Positions 32,402-41,149 of a DNA stretch of 64,000 bases are shown piece after piece. The stretch covers positions 1,084,755-1,148,754 of the forward strand of contig NZ_JAMJWD020000001.1 of assembly GCF_023554255.2 (NCBI RefSeq), given 5' to 3'. The notes beneath the pieces are model-generated. The model did no database searches. It was given only the letters and a program-made list of their open reading frames with translations, and was not told the DNA's origin. Origin of the DNA: Phyllobacterium sp. 21LDTY02-6. GTDB taxonomy: Bacteria; Pseudomonadota; Alphaproteobacteria; Rhizobiales; Rhizobiaceae. Both the position numbers and the translations under genes were made by a program. Numbering within the stretch: position 1 is the first letter of the stretch; every line of letters begins with the position of its first letter.

Positions 32402-33346
32402 TCAGCCTATCCAGCCATGCGTCATGGCATAGAGCCAAAGGGTCAATGTCGCGATGGAGATCAGCGTCGTGGCGAGAATGCTGCTCGAAGCCCGCTCGAC
32501 CCAGACGCCATATTGCTGGGCAATGACGAAGACATTGGTTGCCGTCGGCAGGGCCGCCGTCAGCATGGCGGTGAATATCCACACCTTGGGGAATGTGCCG
32601 ATCCATGTCAGGACCAGATAGATGAGCAAGGGCTGCAGCAACAGTTTCAGCGGAACGATGACGTAGAGTTCGCGCGGAACGCGCTTCAAGGGACGCAATG
32701 CCAGGGTCGCGCCCATTGCGAACAATGCGCAAGGCGCGGCTGCGCGCGCCAGAAGATCGATCAGGCGCTCGAGCGCCAGCGGCGGTTCCGCACCCAGAAT
32801 GGCGGCGCCGATACCGAAAATCGTCGCAATGATGAAAGGATGGAGGAATATCCGCTTGAGGACGTTGAGTGCGACGAGACCTGCCGGGCGCTGCTCCCTC
32901 CCCGACAGGGCCATCAAGGTCGGCGCCATGACGAAATGCAGGATGTTGTCGAAGCAGAAGATCAGCGCGACAGGTACCGCCGCCGGTGCGCCGAATGCGA
33001 GAACCGCCAATGCCGGACCCATATAGCCGATATTGCCATAGGCGGCTGCCAGTCCCTGGATCGTGCTTTCGTCAACCCGGCGCGTGCGGGCGAAGCCGAT
33101 GGCGAACATTGCCGCGAACACCAGAAACGTCGTGCCGGTCGTGCCGACGATGAACGACCATTGGGTAAGTTCCGCTACGGGAGTTTTCGAAAGTATCTGG
33201 AAAAACATGGCGGGCAACGCCACATATATGATGAAGGTGTTCATCCAGCCCAGCGCTTCCAGGGGCTGCCGGTTCACTCGCGCCACGAAAAAGCCGAGAA
33301 AGATAAGTCCAAAGAACGGTAGTACGAGATTGAAGACGTCAAGCAT
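32402..33346 (-). CDS. AEC-family (auxin efflux carrier-like) transporter
   Basis: 314 aa with about ten membrane helices in two five-helix repeats; family features are LPFFGLIFLGFFVARV at the start, LAAAYGNIGYMGPALAVLAF and the second half TAALPTATNVFVIAQQYG. AEC proteins export or import organic acids such as malate; substrate unknown. It lies upstream of mntH on the same strand, but 75 nt and the mntH operator separate them. Confidence 0.88.
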   Translation of the reverse strand: MLDVFNLVLPFFGLIFLGFFVARVNRQPLEALGWMNTFIIYVALPAMFFQILSKTPVAELTQWSFIVGTTGTTFLVFAAMFAIGFARTRRVDESTIQGLAAAYGNIGYMGPALAVLAFGAPAAVPVALIFCFDNILHFVMAPTLMALSGREQRPAGLVALNVLKRIFLHPFIIATIFGIGAAILGAEPPLALERLIDLLARAAAPCALFAMGATLALRPLKRVPRELYVIVPLKLLLQPLLIYLVLTWIGTFPKVWIFTAMLTAALPTATNVFVIAQQYGVWVERASSSILATTLISIATLTLWLYAMTHGWIG

Positions 33347-33426
33347 GATGAACTTTTAGATTTTAGCGCGCGAGAATCGAGAATTCCCGGGTATTACGGA
33401 AACACCATCCAAAGCAAACGATATCG

Positions 33427-33759
33427 ATGACACAGATAACACATGCCAAGTTCCAGATCGGCCAGGTCGTAAGCCATCGCATTTTCGACTTTCGGGGCGT
33501 GATCTTCGATGTCGACCCGGAATTCAGCAATACCGAGGAATGGTACCAGTCGATACCCGAGAACATCCGGCCGCGGCGGGACCAGCCGTTTTACCATCTC
33601 TTCGCCGAAAACGCCGACAGCGAGTATGTCGCCTATGTTTCGGAACAGAACCTCGTGCCCGATACGACCGGGGTGCCGCTGCGGCACCCGCAGGTAGGCG
33701 CCTTGTTCGAAAAGGTGAATGATGGCTTCTACCGGGTGAAAACGCCCCATGTGAACTGA
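33427..33759 (+). CDS. hspQ: Heat shock protein HspQ
   Basis: 110 aa with the HspQ/YccV pattern: AKFQIGQVVSHRIFDFRGVI, then FYHLFAENADSEYVAYVSEQ and LVPDTTG. HspQ binds hemimethylated DNA in E. coli and is a Lon substrate and activator. Cytoplasmic. Divergent from the AEC transporter. Confidence 0.92.
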   Translation: MTQITHAKFQIGQVVSHRIFDFRGVIFDVDPEFSNTEEWYQSIPENIRPRRDQPFYHLFAENADSEYVAYVSEQNLVPDTTGVPLRHPQVGALFEKVNDGFYRVKTPHVN

Positions 33760-33801
33760 GGCCGCCAAGGAAAAGGCGCCCAAGAAAAAGGGCCGAAGAA
33801 A

Positions 33802-33822
33802 AAGGGCGCCCGAGGCGCCCTT
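33802..33822 (-). terminator. Rho-independent terminator of ialB-family gene
   Basis: Perfect 9-bp stem AAGGGCGCC / GGCGCCCTT with 3-nt loop; on the minus strand it is followed by TTTCTT. The plus strand (hspQ) side has weaker T content. Confidence 0.85.
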
Positions 33823-33830
33823 AAATCAGG

Positions 33831-34463
33831 TCAATTTGCGGTCTTGGCCTTTTCCTGTTCGGCCTTCATCTTGTCCTGGAATTCCTTCTGGCGCTTCTGG
33901 ACTTCTTCCTGAAGCGTCTTCTGGCGCTGTTCAAGCTCGTTCTGCTGCATGCCGGGGCCGTCATAGGCCTGCGTGAACCCGGTCAGCGCGACATTGATCG
34001 GATTGGGCTTGTTCTGGAAATTGACGGATGTCAGCGTCAGCTGGTTGCCCTTCTTGAACGAATTCACGAGATCGTCCGAAAGCGCCACTTCGGCGATGCA
34101 GCGGTCCGGGAAGCAGATTGCGTATTCGACCTTGACGGTCTTGCCGCCATTGATCTGCAGTCCGACGCCCGGGGTAATGAGACGGCCGGTCGGGACGGAA
34201 ACCTGGAAGATCTTCCGGTTTACCTTGCCCTTGATCTCAAGCAGGCTCAACGCGGTCAGCAGCTGGCCGCTGTCGGCGGTAACGATGTTCTGCGTGTTGC
34301 AGATGTCGTTCTCATCCTGCTTCGTGCAAACCTTGTACCAACCCTGTGGCGCTCTCTGCTGTTGCTGCTGCTGCTGGGCTGATGCTGGTAGCGCTGCGCC
34401 GACGAGCAGGGCGATGGCACCCGCCAAAGACGTGGTGGCAGCGATTATCTTTGGGTTGGACAT
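33831..34463 (-). CDS. Invasion-associated locus B (IalB) family protein
   Basis: About 210 aa. ATG 34463 follows AAGGAACC at 8-nt spacing. Signal peptide (KIIAATTSLAGAIALLVGAA ending ASA), a run of seven Gln, then the IalB domain: WYKVCTKQDENDICNTQNIV, VPTGRLITPGVGLQINGGK, YAICFPDRCIAEVAL with paired cysteines. The C-terminus is a long charged coiled coil (QRQKTLQEEVQKRQKEFQDK). IalB proteins are periplasmic or outer-membrane proteins of alphaproteobacteria, linked to host-cell invasion in Bartonella; here the role is not established. Confidence 0.88.
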   Translation of the reverse strand: MSNPKIIAATTSLAGAIALLVGAALPASAQQQQQQQRAPQGWYKVCTKQDENDICNTQNIVTADSGQLLTALSLLEIKGKVNRKIFQVSVPTGRLITPGVGLQINGGKTVKVEYAICFPDRCIAEVALSDDLVNSFKKGNQLTLTSVNFQNKPNPINVALTGFTQAYDGPGMQQNELEQRQKTLQEEVQKRQKEFQDKMKAEQEKAKTAN

Positions 34464-34737
34464 GGTCAACTGGTTCCTTTCAGCGCACTTATCCCAAGTG
34501 TGTCACTCTCGATCACTTAATTTGCTCGTCTGGCTTTGATTGCCAAATGCGGCAACAGAGTGACCCTGATTACCGAACGCCGTGTTACACTGCATGTGCC
34601 AGCAAATCCAGACCAGTTTTTGAGAGTTTTTCGCGTTTGACGCCGAGTTTCAACATGATCCGCCGCATAATTGTCGCCAAATGATATTCTGTGGTTCGAA
34701 TCAGGATATGTGCCTGGTCGAGTTCAAGGTTTGATTG

Positions 34738-36558
34738 ATGTTGAAAAATTGCTTGCAGATTGTGACGCTGGTACTGGCGACCTCGCTGGTGCCGTGGAGT
34801 CAGGCATCCGCCGAGCCCGCTCATGGCCTTGCCATGCGGGGGGAGCCTGCCCTGCCCGCGAATTTCGAGCATTTCCCCTATGCCAATCCCGATGCCCCGA
34901 AGAGCGGCCAGATCACCTATGGCGTCGTCGGCACGTTCGACAGCCTCAATCCCTTTCTGGTGAAGAGCCTTCGCACGACGGCGCGCGGCATCTTCAACGA
35001 TCTCCAGTTCGGCAATCTCGTCTATGAAACGCTGATGCAGCGCAGCGCGGACGAGCCGTTCACGGTTTACAGCCTCCTCGCGGAAAAGGTCGAGACGAAT
35101 GACGAGCGAACCTGGGTGGAGTTCACGCTCGATCCGCGCGCCAGGTTTTCCGACGGGATGCCGGTTACGCCGGACGACGTCATTTTCAGCGTGCATCTCC
35201 TCGCCGAAAAGGGCCTTCCGCAATATAAGCAGCGCCTCGACCGCATCGAGAAGATCGACAAGGTCGGGGAACGGGGCATCCGCTTTACCTTCAACGAGCA
35301 GGCAGACCGCGAACTGCCCCTGATCCTCGCGCTGACGCCCGTCCTGCCCAGGCATGCCGTCGATGCGGAAAACTTCGATGCCTCGCCGCTGAAAGTCCCG
35401 GTCGGAACCGGCCCTTATCTCGTATCGCAGGTCCGTCCCGGACAGCGCATCATATACAAGCGCAACCCCGATTACTGGGCCAAGGACATTCCGAGCCGGC
35501 GCGGATTCAACAATTTCGACCAGATCACCGTCGAATATTTCCGCAACGAGCAATCGCAGTTCGAAGCCTTCAAGAAGGGCGTGTTCGACATCTTCATGGA
35601 AGGCGATCCGAACAAATGGGCGGCCTCCTATAATTTCCCCGCCTTCAAGGAGGGGCGTGTCGTCCAGGAGACGTTCAAGACCAAGGCGCCGTCGAACATG
35701 TTCGGGTTCGTATTCAATACGCGCCGCGAAAAATTCGCCGATCGCGATGTCAGGCGGGCGCTTTCCGCCATGTTCGATTTCGAATGGACCAACCGCAATC
35801 TTTATGCGGGACGTTATGAACGCCTCGCAAGTTATTGGCAGGGCTCAGAACTTTCTTCTCTTGGGAAACCAGCGGACAGTACCGAACGTGCGCTGCTTGC
35901 CGCCTTTCCCGCCGCGGTTGCGCCCGACGTCATGGACGGCACTTACGCGCCGCCGAAAACCGATGGCTCCGGCCGCGACCGAACGGCGATGAAACAGGCC
36001 TATGACATCCTGATGGGCAAAGGCTTTGCGATCAGGGACGAGACCATGCTCGATCCGGCGGGCAATCCGCTGACCTTCGAGATACTGACCCGCTCGGTGG
36101 CGGAGGAGCGTCTCGGCCTCGCCTACAGGCGCACCCTGTCTCGCCTCGGGATCAACGTTTCCATTCGCACCGTGGATGACGCCCAGTACCAGAAGCGGCT
36201 CGAGACTTTCGATTACGACATGATCCTCGGCGCCTATACGGGTTCGCTCTCGCCGGGCTTCGAACAGTTCCGGCGGTGGAGCAGCGAGGCGCGCGATACG
36301 GACGGCAGCTTCAACTATGCCGGGGTAGCCGATCCGGCGGTCGATACGCTGATCGGCAAGATGCTCGCCGCGCGCCGGCAGGACGAATTCGTCAGCGCGG
36401 TTCGCGCCCTCGATCGGGTGTTGATATCGGGCAATTATTTCATACCTATCTACTATCAGCCTGCGCAATGGGTTGCCCGCTGGACCCATATCAAGCACCC
36501 GGACGCAACCGCACTCATAGGCTACCAGTTACCCACCTGGTGGTCGGAAAGGCGCTAG
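34738..36558 (+). CDS. Extracellular solute-binding protein family 5 (YejA-like)
   Basis: 606 aa, start ATG 34738 after AAGG. Signal peptide KNCLQIVTLVLATSLVPWSQASA. Family-5 features: YGVVGTFDSLNPFLVKSL, ARFSDGMPVTPDDVIFSVH, GTGPYLVSQVRPGQRIIYKR, NRNLYAGRYERL. Length and the opening AMRGEPALPANFEHFPYANP match YejA-type proteins that bind oligopeptides or microcin C. No permease or ATPase gene is adjacent, so the rest of the importer is elsewhere. Confidence 0.9.
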   Translation: MLKNCLQIVTLVLATSLVPWSQASAEPAHGLAMRGEPALPANFEHFPYANPDAPKSGQITYGVVGTFDSLNPFLVKSLRTTARGIFNDLQFGNLVYETLMQRSADEPFTVYSLLAEKVETNDERTWVEFTLDPRARFSDGMPVTPDDVIFSVHLLAEKGLPQYKQRLDRIEKIDKVGERGIRFTFNEQADRELPLILALTPVLPRHAVDAENFDASPLKVPVGTGPYLVSQVRPGQRIIYKRNPDYWAKDIPSRRGFNNFDQITVEYFRNEQSQFEAFKKGVFDIFMEGDPNKWAASYNFPAFKEGRVVQETFKTKAPSNMFGFVFNTRREKFADRDVRRALSAMFDFEWTNRNLYAGRYERLASYWQGSELSSLGKPADSTERALLAAFPAAVAPDVMDGTYAPPKTDGSGRDRTAMKQAYDILMGKGFAIRDETMLDPAGNPLTFEILTRSVAEERLGLAYRRTLSRLGINVSIRTVDDAQYQKRLETFDYDMILGAYTGSLSPGFEQFRRWSSEARDTDGSFNYAGVADPAVDTLIGKMLAARRQDEFVSAVRALDRVLISGNYFIPIYYQPAQWVARWTHIKHPDATALIGYQLPTWWSERR

Positions 36559-37230
36559 ATGGACATGATTGCCAAGAAAATTACGATCGACGTCGTCTCC
36601 GACGTGGTGTGCCCGTGGTGTTTCGTCGGCCGCAAGCGCCTCGAACAGGCATTGGCGCTCAATCCCGACCTCGATGCCACCGTGAACTGGCGGCCGTTCC
36701 AGCTCGATCCGACCATCCCGGCCAAGGGCAAGGACCGGCAGCGCTACATGCAGGAGAAATTCGGCAGTTCCGACCGGATTTTCGAGATACACCAGCAACT
36801 GACCGAACTCGGCGGCGAAGTCGGGATCGAGTTCGACTTCGAGGCCATCCAGGTCAGTCCCAATACGCTTGACGCGCACAGACTCATCCGCTGGGCCGCC
36901 CAGGCAACGCCGAACGTTCAGGACGAGCTCGTCGGCATCCTGTTTTCGTACTATTTCGAGCAGGGCAAGGATATTGGCGACCGGCAGATATTGCTCGAAG
37001 CCGCCGCCGAAGCGGGGCTGGATGCTGCGATCGTCGAAAGCCTGCTGCCGACCGATGCGGATGTTGTCGGCGTCCGGCAGGAAATCGATATGGCCAGCCA
37101 GGTCGGTGTTCGCGGCGTTCCCTGCTTCATCCTCGACCAGAAATACGCGATCATGGGCGCGCAATCGGCGGACGTGCTCGCCGATGCGATCCGCCAGACC
37201 GCCGATGGCTATGAACCGCGCCCTGCCTGA
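36559..37230 (+). CDS. DsbA-family (FrnE-like) oxidoreductase
   Basis: 223 aa thioredoxin-fold protein beginning directly after the preceding stop (TAGATGG). The active-site CPWC lies in VVSDVVCPWCFVGRKRLEQA and the cis-Pro loop in GVRGVPCFILDQKYAIMGAQ. FrnE-like proteins are cytoplasmic dithiol-disulfide isomerases; no signal peptide is present. Abutting the YejA-like gene, probably co-transcribed. Confidence 0.9.
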   Translation: MDMIAKKITIDVVSDVVCPWCFVGRKRLEQALALNPDLDATVNWRPFQLDPTIPAKGKDRQRYMQEKFGSSDRIFEIHQQLTELGGEVGIEFDFEAIQVSPNTLDAHRLIRWAAQATPNVQDELVGILFSYYFEQGKDIGDRQILLEAAAEAGLDAAIVESLLPTDADVVGVRQEIDMASQVGVRGVPCFILDQKYAIMGAQSADVLADAIRQTADGYEPRPA

Positions 37231-37250
37231 GCGCGGCGCGGCGGCATGGC

Positions 37251-40200
37251 TCAGTCCGTTACGAGCTTGGCAAGCTGGGTCATGATGACCGCGGCGCCGT
37301 TCAGGCGTTTTTCGGGCGTCGGCCAGTCGCGCACGAATACGATGCTCTGATCGGGCCGGATCTTCGCCATGGCGCCCTGCTCTCCGATCAGCTTCACCAG
37401 CGCGGCGGGATTGTCGAAGGTCTTGTTGCGGAACTGGATCACCGCGCCCTTCGGGCCTGCATCGACCTTCTCGACATTGGCGCGGCGGCACAATGCCTTG
37501 ATATAGACGATCTTCAACAGGTGCTGCACTTCTTCCGGCAGCGGGCCGAAACGGTCGATCAGTTCCGCGCCGAAGCCATCGATATCCTGAAGATCGTCGA
37601 GATCGGCAAGGCGCCGATAGAGGCCGAGGCGCAGCTGCAGATCCGGCACGTAGCTTTCCGGGATCATGACGGCGGTGCCGACGGATATCTGCGGCGACCA
37701 TTGGTCGGACCCGGTGTCGCCCGTTCCCTTGAGTTCCGCCACCGCTTCTTCCAGCATCTGCTGGTAAAGCTCGAACCCGACTTCCTTGATATGGCCGGAT
37801 TGCTCCTCGCCGAGCAGATTGCCAGCGCCACGGATATCCATGTCATGGCTCGCCAGCTGGAACCCCGCGCCGAGCGTATCGAGCGATTGCAGCACCTTGA
37901 GCCTGCGATCGGCCATCTGGGTCAGGACCTTGTTCGCCGGAAGCGTGAACAGGGCATAGGCGCGCTGTTTCGACCGCCCTACCCGGCCGCGCAGCTGGTA
38001 GAGCTGCGACAGGCCGAACATGTCGGCGCGATGGATGATCAGCGTATTGGCGGTCGGGATATCGAGGCCGGATTCGACGATCGTGGTCGAGAGCAGCACA
38101 TCATATTGGCCGTCATAAAAGGCGTTCATGATGTCGTCGAGCTCACCCGGCGCCATCTGGCCGTGCGCGACCGCCACTTTCAGCTCCGGCACATTCGCAT
38201 CGAGGAAATCCTTGATCTCGCCAAGATCCGATATGCGCGGGCAGACATAGAAGCTCTGCCCGCCGCGATAGCGTTCGCGCAGCAGCGTCTCACGGATCAC
38301 GAGCGCATCGAACGGGGAAACGAATGTACGCACGGCCATGCGGTCGACCGGCGGCGTGGTGATCAACGACAGCTCCCGAACGCCGGTCAGCGCAAGCTGC
38401 AGCGTGCGTGGTATGGGCGTGGCCGACAGGGTCAGGACATGCACGTCCGACTTCAGCTCCTTGAGCCGTTCCTTGTGCTTGACGCCGAAATGCTGCTCCT
38501 CGTCGATGATCAGCAGCCCGAGGTTCTTGAACTTGATGCCCTGCCCCAGCAAGGCATGGGTGCCGACGACGATATCGGCATGGCCTTCCGCCAGCGCCTT
38601 CTTGTTTTCGGCAAGCTCCTTGGCCCCCACCAGGCGCGATGCCTGTACGACATTGACCGGCAGCCCCTGGAAACGCGAGGCGAAGGTCTTGAAGTGCTGC
38701 CGCGACAGCAATGTCGTCGGCACGACCACCGCGACCTGCACGCCGTTCAGCGCGGCAATGAAAGCCGCCCGCAGCGCCACTTCGGTCTTGCCGAAGCCGA
38801 CATCGCCGCAAATGAGGCGGTCCATGGGCTTGCCCTGCGAGAGATCGTCGATCACCGCGTCGATTGCCCGATCCTGGTCCTCGGTTTCATCATAGGGGAA
38901 ACGGGCGGCGAATTCGCCATAAAGCCCCTCTGGCGGCGCCAGCACGGGCGCGCCGCGCATCTGGCGTTCGGCCGCGATGCGGATGAGATGGCCGGCAATG
39001 TCGAGCAGCCGCTTCTTCAGCTTGGCCTTGCGCGCCTGCCAGGCGCCGCCACCGAGCTTGTCGAGGACCGCCGTGGAACTCTCCGAGCCGAACCTCGACA
39101 ATAGTTCGATGTTCTCGACCGGGAGAAACAGCCTGTCGTCGCCGGCATAATGCAATTCCAGGCAGTCATGCGGCGCGCCGGCGGCCGTTATGGTGCGCAG
39201 GCCGACGAACCGGCCAATGCCGTGATCGATATGCACGACGATGTCGCCCGCGTTCAGCGCCGCGATCTCGCTGATAAAGTCCTTGTCGCGCTTGCGGCGG
39301 CGCGAATGGCGGATAAGCCGGTCGCCAAGTATATCCTGCTCCGCGACCACGACGAGGTCGCCCGCATCGAAACCGGTCTCGAGCGAAAGGATGCTCGCCG
39401 TGATCTTGTCGCGCCCGAGTGCCTTGACGGTGCGCAGATTCTCGACGAACTCGATTTTTTCGAGCCCGTGTTCGGCAAGAACCTGAACGAGCCGGTCGCG
39501 GCTGCCCTCGCTCCAGGCGGCCAGAAGGACCTTCTTGCCGCCAGCGCGCTCATCGCCGATATATTTGACCACGCTGTCGAAGACGTTGACATCCTTCGCC
39601 GATCGCTCCTCGACGAAGCTTCGGCCCTTGCGGACACCGGCGTGAATGGTGGCCCGGCCGGAGACGAATGGCGCATCGAACGGCGTGAAGTCGATGCGCA
39701 TGCCGGAATCGAGCGCAGCCTTCTCCACCTGCTCTGAAGACAGGTACAGCGCATCGGGTTCGACCGGCTTGTATGGTATCGCATCACCCGGTTCCTTGCC
39801 GTCCGACTGGCGGCTGCGGGCTTCGTAATGGTCCAGCACCAGCTTGTGCCGCTCGGCCATCGATTCATGGGCGAGATGATCGAAGATGACCGGCATCCTG
39901 CCCGCATAATGGAACACGGTTTCAAGATGGTCGTAGAAGAGCGGCAGCCAATGTTCCATGCCGGCAAAGCGACGGCCTTCCGATATGGAATGATAAAGCG
40001 CATCGTCACGCGAGGCAGCGCCGAATTTCTGCACATATTGCGAGCGGAAACGGCTGACCGTCTCGGGCGAAAGCGTGATTTCGCTCATGGGCTGCATGGC
40101 GAATTCGGATTTCTGACTTAAAGTCCGCTGCGTTGCCGGATCGAACGCCCGTATGGTTTCGAGCGTATCTCCGAAGAAATCGAGACGCAGCGGTTCTTCC

Positions 40201-40748
40201 TCCCCCGGTGCGAACAGGTCCAGTATACCGCCCCGCACGGCGTATTCGCCGACCTCGCGTACAGTCGAAACGCGTTCGAATCCATTGTTTTCAAGGCGTT
40301 GAACAAGTTCGTTCATGTCAATTCTGTTGCCGGGCTTCGCGCGGAACAATTGTTTCTCAAGCGCATCGCGCGGCGGCAGCTTCTGCAGGACGGCGTTGGC
40401 CGTCACCAGGATGACCGCCGGGTGCGTCTGTTCCCGCAGCGCCAGCAGCCCGGTCAGCGCCGCCAGCCGGCGCGCCGATGTGGTCGCACCCGGCGAAACG
40501 CGGTCATAGGGCAGGCAATCCCATGCGGGCAATTGCAACACCGGCAGGTCCGGCTGGACAAAGCTCAACACCTGCTCGATGTCGGCGACGCGCTGGCCAT
40601 CGCGGGCGATGAAGAGCACCGGACCGCCGGCGCCCGCCTCGGCGACGATCTTCGCCAGAGCAAAGGCTTCATAGCCGTCCACGACGCCATCGATGACGAC
40701 ATGGGAGCCGATACCGGAATTCAGTCCGAGCTTGTTGAATGCGTTCAT
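37251..40748 (-). CDS. mfd: Transcription-repair coupling factor
   Basis: 1165 aa, normal length. Order: UvrB-like N-terminal domains, the RNA polymerase-interacting CarD-like domain (GDIVVHIDHGIGRFVG, LEIHYAGDD-type LELHYAGDDRLFLPVENIEL), RecG-like translocase with Walker A GDVGFGKTE and box IDEEQHFGVKHKERLK, and the C-terminal TRCF domain. Mfd removes stalled RNA polymerase at lesions and recruits UvrA. Six nt downstream of sdhE on the same strand. Confidence 0.97.
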   Translation of the reverse strand: MNAFNKLGLNSGIGSHVVIDGVVDGYEAFALAKIVAEAGAGGPVLFIARDGQRVADIEQVLSFVQPDLPVLQLPAWDCLPYDRVSPGATTSARRLAALTGLLALREQTHPAVILVTANAVLQKLPPRDALEKQLFRAKPGNRIDMNELVQRLENNGFERVSTVREVGEYAVRGGILDLFAPGEEEPLRLDFFGDTLETIRAFDPATQRTLSQKSEFAMQPMSEITLSPETVSRFRSQYVQKFGAASRDDALYHSISEGRRFAGMEHWLPLFYDHLETVFHYAGRMPVIFDHLAHESMAERHKLVLDHYEARSRQSDGKEPGDAIPYKPVEPDALYLSSEQVEKAALDSGMRIDFTPFDAPFVSGRATIHAGVRKGRSFVEERSAKDVNVFDSVVKYIGDERAGGKKVLLAAWSEGSRDRLVQVLAEHGLEKIEFVENLRTVKALGRDKITASILSLETGFDAGDLVVVAEQDILGDRLIRHSRRRKRDKDFISEIAALNAGDIVVHIDHGIGRFVGLRTITAAGAPHDCLELHYAGDDRLFLPVENIELLSRFGSESSTAVLDKLGGGAWQARKAKLKKRLLDIAGHLIRIAAERQMRGAPVLAPPEGLYGEFAARFPYDETEDQDRAIDAVIDDLSQGKPMDRLICGDVGFGKTEVALRAAFIAALNGVQVAVVVPTTLLSRQHFKTFASRFQGLPVNVVQASRLVGAKELAENKKALAEGHADIVVGTHALLGQGIKFKNLGLLIIDEEQHFGVKHKERLKELKSDVHVLTLSATPIPRTLQLALTGVRELSLITTPPVDRMAVRTFVSPFDALVIRETLLRERYRGGQSFYVCPRISDLGEIKDFLDANVPELKVAVAHGQMAPGELDDIMNAFYDGQYDVLLSTTIVESGLDIPTANTLIIHRADMFGLSQLYQLRGRVGRSKQRAYALFTLPANKVLTQMADRRLKVLQSLDTLGAGFQLASHDMDIRGAGNLLGEEQSGHIKEVGFELYQQMLEEAVAELKGTGDTGSDQWSPQISVGTAVMIPESYVPDLQLRLGLYRRLADLDDLQDIDGFGAELIDRFGPLPEEVQHLLKIVYIKALCRRANVEKVDAGPKGAVIQFRNKTFDNPAALVKLIGEQGAMAKIRPDQSIVFVRDWPTPEKRLNGAAVIMTQLAKLVTD

Positions 40749-40754
40749 TGTCTT

Positions 40755-41042
40755 CTAGAACTTCATCTGGCTTCGCGAGGTCACGATCCTGCGGAAGATT
40801 GGAGTGTCGAGCCTGGTGGGCACCTCGGCCTCGCCCGTGAACCATTTCAACAGATCGCGGTCGAGTTCATCCATGAGTGTTTCGAGTTGGTCGAGTTCCT
40901 CATCGGTCAGGCGATCGATATGCTCATCCGCGAACTGGCCGAGAAGCAAATCCACCTCGCGCATGCCGCGATGCCAGCAGCGAAACAGGATTTTTCGCTG
41001 CCTTGGCGACAGATCCGCAGTGGTGCGACTGCTTCCGGACAT
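40755..41042 (-). CDS. sdhE: FAD assembly factor SdhE (CptB)
   Basis: 95 aa with the family motif HRGMREVDLLLGQFAD (RGxxE), which contacts the flavoprotein, and the helical ending LDQLETLMDELDRDLLKWFT. SdhE promotes covalent FAD attachment to succinate dehydrogenase subunit A. Located between mfd and the divergent recG, the common order in Hyphomicrobiales. Confidence 0.93.
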   Translation of the reverse strand: MSGSSRTTADLSPRQRKILFRCWHRGMREVDLLLGQFADEHIDRLTDEELDQLETLMDELDRDLLKWFTGEAEVPTRLDTPIFRRIVTSRSQMKF

Positions 41043-41149
41043 TTGGGAACTCCATGGGTAGGCTACAAGAGGCGGGTGGCGGTGGGTATAACCTGCCTTG
41101 CCGCGTCTGTCAGCCTTGCAACGTATATTGAACGCGCTAAACCTTATTT